Shown here: in pieces, positions 1 through 64,000 of the stretch | Layout: each line of letters starts with the position of its first letter | Numbering within the stretch: position 1 is the first letter of the stretch | Assembly (NCBI GenBank): GCA_054601695.1 | Contig: BAAHQB010000284.1 | Coordinates: forward strand, 124,001-188,000 | Length of the DNA stretch: 64,000 nucleotides | Reading direction: 5' to 3' | From: Amorphochlora amoebiformis | Lineage: Eukaryota; Cercozoa; Chlorarachniophyceae | Notes under the pieces: generated by a model | Seen by the model: only the letters and a program-made list of their open reading frames with translations | Told to the model about the DNA's origin: nothing | Database searches by the model: none | Translations under genes and position numbers: made by a program

Positions 1-34
1 TACACTGCACACAATACTCCCCACATGTATAAAA

Positions 35-191
35 CCCTAACCCTAATCCTAACCCTACCCTAACCCTAACCCTAACCCTAACCCTAACCCTAACCCTAAC
101 CCTAACCCTAACCCTAACCCTAACCCTAACCCTAACCCTAACCCTACCCTAACCCTAACCCTAACCCTAACCCTAACCCTAACCCTAACCT
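35..191 (+). repeat. CCCTAA telomeric-type array
   Basis: About 25 units of CCCTAA with a few variants, C-rich strand reading rightwards, the orientation expected at a left chromosome end. It is preceded by 34 unrelated bases and followed by reversed TTAGGG units from 262, so a true end is not proven. Confidence 0.85.
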
Positions 192-261
192 CAACGACAG
201 GGGGAGCACCGGTTTTAAACAAATCTCTTCGGCTTTCAAACTTCCTCTTGGGTGCCTAGTA

Positions 262-16608
<16,347 letters not shown>

Positions 16609-17294
16609 GACGAATCCTGTCTAAGAAGGGGGTCGGGAGAAAAGTGGAGATGTCACGTATTTAGGGGGAGATACGGCCAACATACAATAACAACAACCGC
16701 TCTTTTCTTCCCGAGAAGCTCTCTTTTCTCTTTTTTCCACATGGGTCGAACGAAAGTAGAGGGAGGGAGAAAGGTGACCAAGAGGAAGAGAGATGGGCGA
16801 TAGAGGAATTTTAGAGGATTAGGGAGGGGGAGAGCGAGAAAGAGGGATGCTAAGGAGAGAGTTGGAGCGTAGAAACGGGGGCCGAAATGTGGAGATTGGG
16901 AGGGATTTGGACGGTTTTGACTCCCTTTTTTCCGGAAAATTTGCGGGAAGGGGGGGGAAACATTCGGGTGATTCAGAACAGATCATAGAATGCTTGGAAA
17001 TTTTGCAGGGCGAAGGATATTCTCCTCCGTAGTAAACCTTTGAAGGTCTCACTTGGGGTGATTCCTAATTATGTGCGATCTCGTTTCGAGCCGCTTTTTT
17101 TCTTTCGAGGTAATGTCCCAAAATAGATCGTGTTGCGAGTTCTCATTACAAGAGAGAACAATGCGATATGTCACGGTAATGTCACGGTACTAAATAAGAA
17201 ACACATCGATATGTCACGCTTCAACATCCGCATCCTTTTTCCAGGAGAGAGATCAAAAAGAATAAAAAAATATCGGCGATGGCCTTCGGGTTCG
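16609..17294. promoter_or_regulatory. Divergent promoter island
   Basis: Nearly 700 bases without TA or telomeric arrays separate two oppositely transcribed start codons. It is G-rich on the plus strand (runs near 16625-16665, 16745-16860, 16945-16960) and probably holds both promoters and 5' leaders. An alternative in-frame ATG for the plus gene is at 17211. No individual factor site is claimed. Confidence 0.5.
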
Positions 17295-29720
<12,426 letters not shown>

Positions 29721-31121
29721 CCGCCGCTTGATGCATATGTACGGAGCAATATCTCTAAATCATTGGAGTTTGTGACCACGGAGATCTGCGAGATGTAACG
29801 GAGCCGGAACCGATATTCGTCAATAAACAGGTAGTATCCGTTAGTACCCGGCTATATATTTTGCAGACTTGACTGATCCACGCGAACTGATAGCCGTCCA
29901 AACTTGAACTTTTAAAAAAAAGTGCGGGAGTGGTTACAGATGTGAATGATTATTATTGTATCGGTACATACATAGATATTGATTGATATGTGCGACTTAT
30001 GACATAATCTTGGTAGTATATGTACATAATTTAGTACTCGATATATGTAAGATTACGATGACACGTATCTTGCATATGAGAAGTGGATATGCACGAAGGG
30101 ATAGTACATGCATAACATATGCGTACATGTACATGTATTATCTAGATCATCTAGATTGTTATAACAAACAATGTATATGAATGTTCCTGTGATAACAACA
30201 TATATTGGAATGTAGTATACGATCGGTATATTGTGCCATACGTACGAACGATTTGTACTATTTATATTGAGTATGTACGTATTATAGCAGTATACGTATA
30301 CGTACGCATTTGTTGATCTCTGCGTACGCATATGATACATATCTCTAGTATCTATATTCAGTGATAACAACATATATTGGTATGTAGTATACGATCGGTA
30401 TCATCATTGTGCCATACATACGAACGATTTGTACTATTTATATTGAGTATGTACGCATCATAGTAGTATAATTATACGTACGCATTTGTTATTCTATGCG
30501 TACGCATATGATACGTATCTCTAGTAACTATATTCAGCGCAAGAGTATATACGCATTGAGAGTTATACGTACACGCACGATATATACGTACGTACGTATA
30601 CGGCGCGTAGACTTATAATAGTACTGCATAACTCAGTGTGCAGTCAATGGTCATACAATATAACCAGCATATATTAATTAAATTACCTTTTGGTCTAATT
30701 TCTAGAATTTGGTCGTCACGTGCTCCATCTACTAGATCTAGTGCATAGTACGTCCTAGTACAGCTATATCTAGTATATATACATTTACATCTAGACATGT
30801 ATACGTATGTCTAGTGTGTGCACGTGCAGGATCACAATTGGTGTGTAACAGTGAGCACATCCGGAAGTACTTTAGACTGTTAGAGTACATGTAACTGGAT
30901 TACATCAACTATGAAATCTAGACCCCAAGGATCTTGGAATAGAAGTACTAGTAGTGCTAACTAATTGTTATACGTCAGGAGGAGTTTACGAGAGAGAATG
31001 CGAGAAAATCTTTTGAATTATTTTGTCGGTCTGGACTCGAGGTCTTCTATCTACTAGATCTACATCGATTCGAATCCTCGAATTCTTAAATTTAGTTTGA
31101 TCAGTCCGGCTACTACCGCTA
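29721..31121. other. Convergent intergenic spacer
   Basis: About 1.4 kb between the stop codons of genes B and C, free of long TA tracts. AATAAA at 29822 suits gene B. It contains a 172-base tandem duplication (30191-30537) and several short palindromes around CGTACG. No exon chain or RNA gene was recognised in it. Confidence 0.6.
30191..30537. repeat. 172-base tandem duplication in B/C spacer
   Basis: Two units starting GATAACAACATATATTGG, about 90 percent alike, rich in CGTACG-type palindromes. Confidence 0.85.
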
Positions 31122-46891
<15,770 letters not shown>

Positions 46892-47314
46892 TCTGCCATC
46901 CCCAATAGGGCCGAGTGCTGGTCATGAGCGGCTCAATTCCGCTGAGGATGCTATTTTTTTATATTTCTGAGCTAACGGACCTCGGAATCTACGGCTGTAC
47001 CGCCGGTGACTAGGGTTTGGTTTGGTTTAGAATTATTCGGGAAGGCAGAGGGTTCGACGTTGCATTCACGGTCACTGTATGTGACATTCTTCGAACTACA
47101 GCAGAGTATATATATATGTGCGTCTAGTACCGGCCAAGTCCAAACATTACAATTCTTAATTTTGAATTTTGAAATCGAAATCGTGTAGAATCGCTTGCGC
47201 ATACGCAGTGGATCACTGCCAACCAGAGGATTGAAACGAATATAGGGTTATAGAGATAGCATTGCGTAACATATACTTAAAATATACAGGTCATAATAAT
47301 ACACATATACCTGT

Positions 47315-47433
47315 GGATACCACCATACCACGGCTAATACACCCGATCCCTGCCGAACTCGGAAGTTAAGCGTCGTTGGGACTCGTTAGTACTGCCGTGG
47401 GGGACCAGGCGGGAACACGGCGTTGTGGTATCC
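47315..47433 (+). rRNA. 5S ribosomal RNA
   Basis: A 119-base gene. GGATACCAC at the 5' end pairs with GTGGTATCC at the 3' end (helix I); internal CGAACTCGGAAGTTAAGC matches the conserved loop and box A of the Pol III internal promoter (about 47363-47374), followed by GTTAGTACTG and the GGGGGACCA box C region. A run of nine T starts directly after the last base, a Pol III terminator. One copy only, embedded between protein genes, opposite in strand to both. All helices look intact, so it is probably functional. Confidence 0.96.
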
Positions 47434-47442
47434 TTTTTTTTT
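47434..47442 (+). terminator. Pol III T-run terminator of 5S gene
   Basis: Nine consecutive T immediately downstream of the 5S 3' end, followed by two further T-runs that may act as back-up. Confidence 0.85.
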
Positions 47443-47956
47443 CAAATTTTTTTTCAAATTTTTTTTTAAAACGCTTTATATATATCTAGTATATATATCT
47501 ATTTATTCTATATTGAATGGAAAAATCCTGCAAAAAGCTTCCGAGGCCCATGTACTAGTATTTGAATATTTATTCTATATATTACTAGTATGTACAGTAG
47601 TAAAGTATGACTGTATACATACTAACTTAGTATCATCGGATACTACAATAAGTATTTGTTCAATATTACTCTTCAATATCTGACGAATATTATTCCATGA
47701 CACTATTCAACTTCTCATGCACACTGCACCCAGTGCGTTATCTAGGTTATACTAGTTCGATATGACAAAATAAATCTCAAGCAGCTCAATGATTCTAGCC
47801 ATGCACACTGCGCTTAGAGAGTAGGGATTTGTGCTGAGCTCAGACGGAATTTCGTAATTCACATCATAAATCCTTAGGAATTGTGATTCACCGTGCGCAC
47901 GCGTAGCTCAGAGCGGATTTGTCCAATTCAAGACACCGGTGTAAATGTATATACTA

Positions 47957-48007
<51 letters not shown>

Positions 48008-48008
48008 A

Positions 48009-48055
<47 letters not shown>

Positions 48056-48142
48056 CAACTACATATCTGTACCAATGTATATATGCTATATATTAATATC
48101 CCTAGAAAATTCTCCACACAGACACAGATATAATATATATTA

Positions 48143-48188
<46 letters not shown>

Positions 48189-48333
48189 AAATCCACTGAA
48201 GATTCGATCTTTTTAAAAGAAAAGGTGATCTGAAAATTCCAGATATTTCCACGGGACACGTGGCCACGATCCCGGAAAGTGCGATATGTGGACCAGACTT
48301 CGTTGCTATGTGTACCAGGTGTGTATATGGCGT

Positions 48334-63645
<15,312 letters not shown>

Positions 63646-63685
63646 CTACGGGTTAGGATTAGGGTTAGGAGGTCAGCTATATATA

Positions 63686-63740
<55 letters not shown>

Positions 63741-63821
63741 TTATATATTATACATATACATATATACATATATGATGAAGCAAATCTTTCTCTTTAGAAG
63801 TGTAGTGCTTGTTTGCTCGGT

Positions 63822-63880
<59 letters not shown>

Positions 63881-63882
<2 letters not shown>

Positions 63883-63911
63883 ACAGCAAAGGGCATCTCC
63901 TAGTCCAATCC
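63881..63911 (-). pseudogene. Dead copy of gene D exon 1
   Basis: Same sequence as 63615-63645 but GAC-TAG replaces GAC-CAG, giving GLD-stop-EMPFAV, and the acceptor AG is lost (TTCG for GTAG). It lies upstream in transcription and includes the same telomeric flank. Confidence 0.8.
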
Positions 63912-64000
63912 CGAAGGGTTAGGATTAGGGTTAGGGGCACAGCTATATATATATACACACATATATATATATAATATATATGTGTGTATGTTTATATACA

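Larger units (their letters stand above)
46892..48333. other. Intergenic spacer with 5S rRNA
   Basis: About 1.4 kb between the start of gene C and the stop of the beta-glucosidase gene, with little TA repeat until 47960. Promoter of gene C and 3' region of gene D should lie here on the minus strand. A 76-codon minus frame at 46972-47202 is open but shows no family motif. Confidence 0.6.

Noticed and set aside
47885-47945. tRNA-like GCGTAGCTCAGAGCGG
   Set aside because: Resembles a D-arm but no anticodon stem, T-arm or acceptor pairing can be drawn.

Overview
This window is nuclear DNA from a microbial eukaryote with TTAGGG-type telomeric repeat. The organism cannot be named from sequence alone. 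By bulk it is simple repeat: (TA)n, degenerate and perfect (CCCTAA/TTAGGG)n in both orientations, GA/CT tracts and minisatellites. Nearly all long open frames are repeat translations (YIYI, LTLT, VRVR, SLSL, RERE) and are not genes. The short non-repeat islands between the repeats are different: most are exons of about 20-130 nt, bounded by GT/AG and joining in frame. Reading them in order gives four protein genes cut by roughly 85 very repeat-rich introns; coding sequence is only about 5 kb of 64 kb.

Layout. Bases 1-1000: telomere-like and TA repeats. 1003-16608 (minus): 26 exons, 449 residues, five SH3b-like repeats. 16609-17294: divergent promoter island. 17295-29720 (plus): 12 exons, 296 residues, a guanylyl-cyclase-domain-containing (GUCD1-like) protein. 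29721-31121: convergent spacer. 31122-46891 (minus): about 29 exons, about 490-505 residues, a phytanoyl-CoA-dioxygenase-like (PhyH) enzyme with a PHD zinc finger inserted between its HxD motif and its distal His. 46892-48333: spacer holding a complete 5S rRNA gene on the plus strand (47315-47433). 48334 to beyond 64000 (minus): the C-terminal 414 or so residues of a family 3 glycoside hydrolase (beta-glucosidase).

The most interesting results are: (1) introns made almost only of telomeric and TA repeats, in which slightly mutated repeat units act as the splice sites (acceptors CCCTAG/CCTTAG/TATAG; donors GTAACCC/GTTAGGG/GTATAT); (2) many exons accompanied by tandem degenerate 'echo' copies of their own edge plus splice site; (3) the PHD-in-PhyH architecture. 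Splice sites were placed by eye from GT/AG (two GC/AG), phase agreement and family motifs; no RNA evidence was available. Phase below means the number of bases of a split codon already used at an exon start or carried out at its end.
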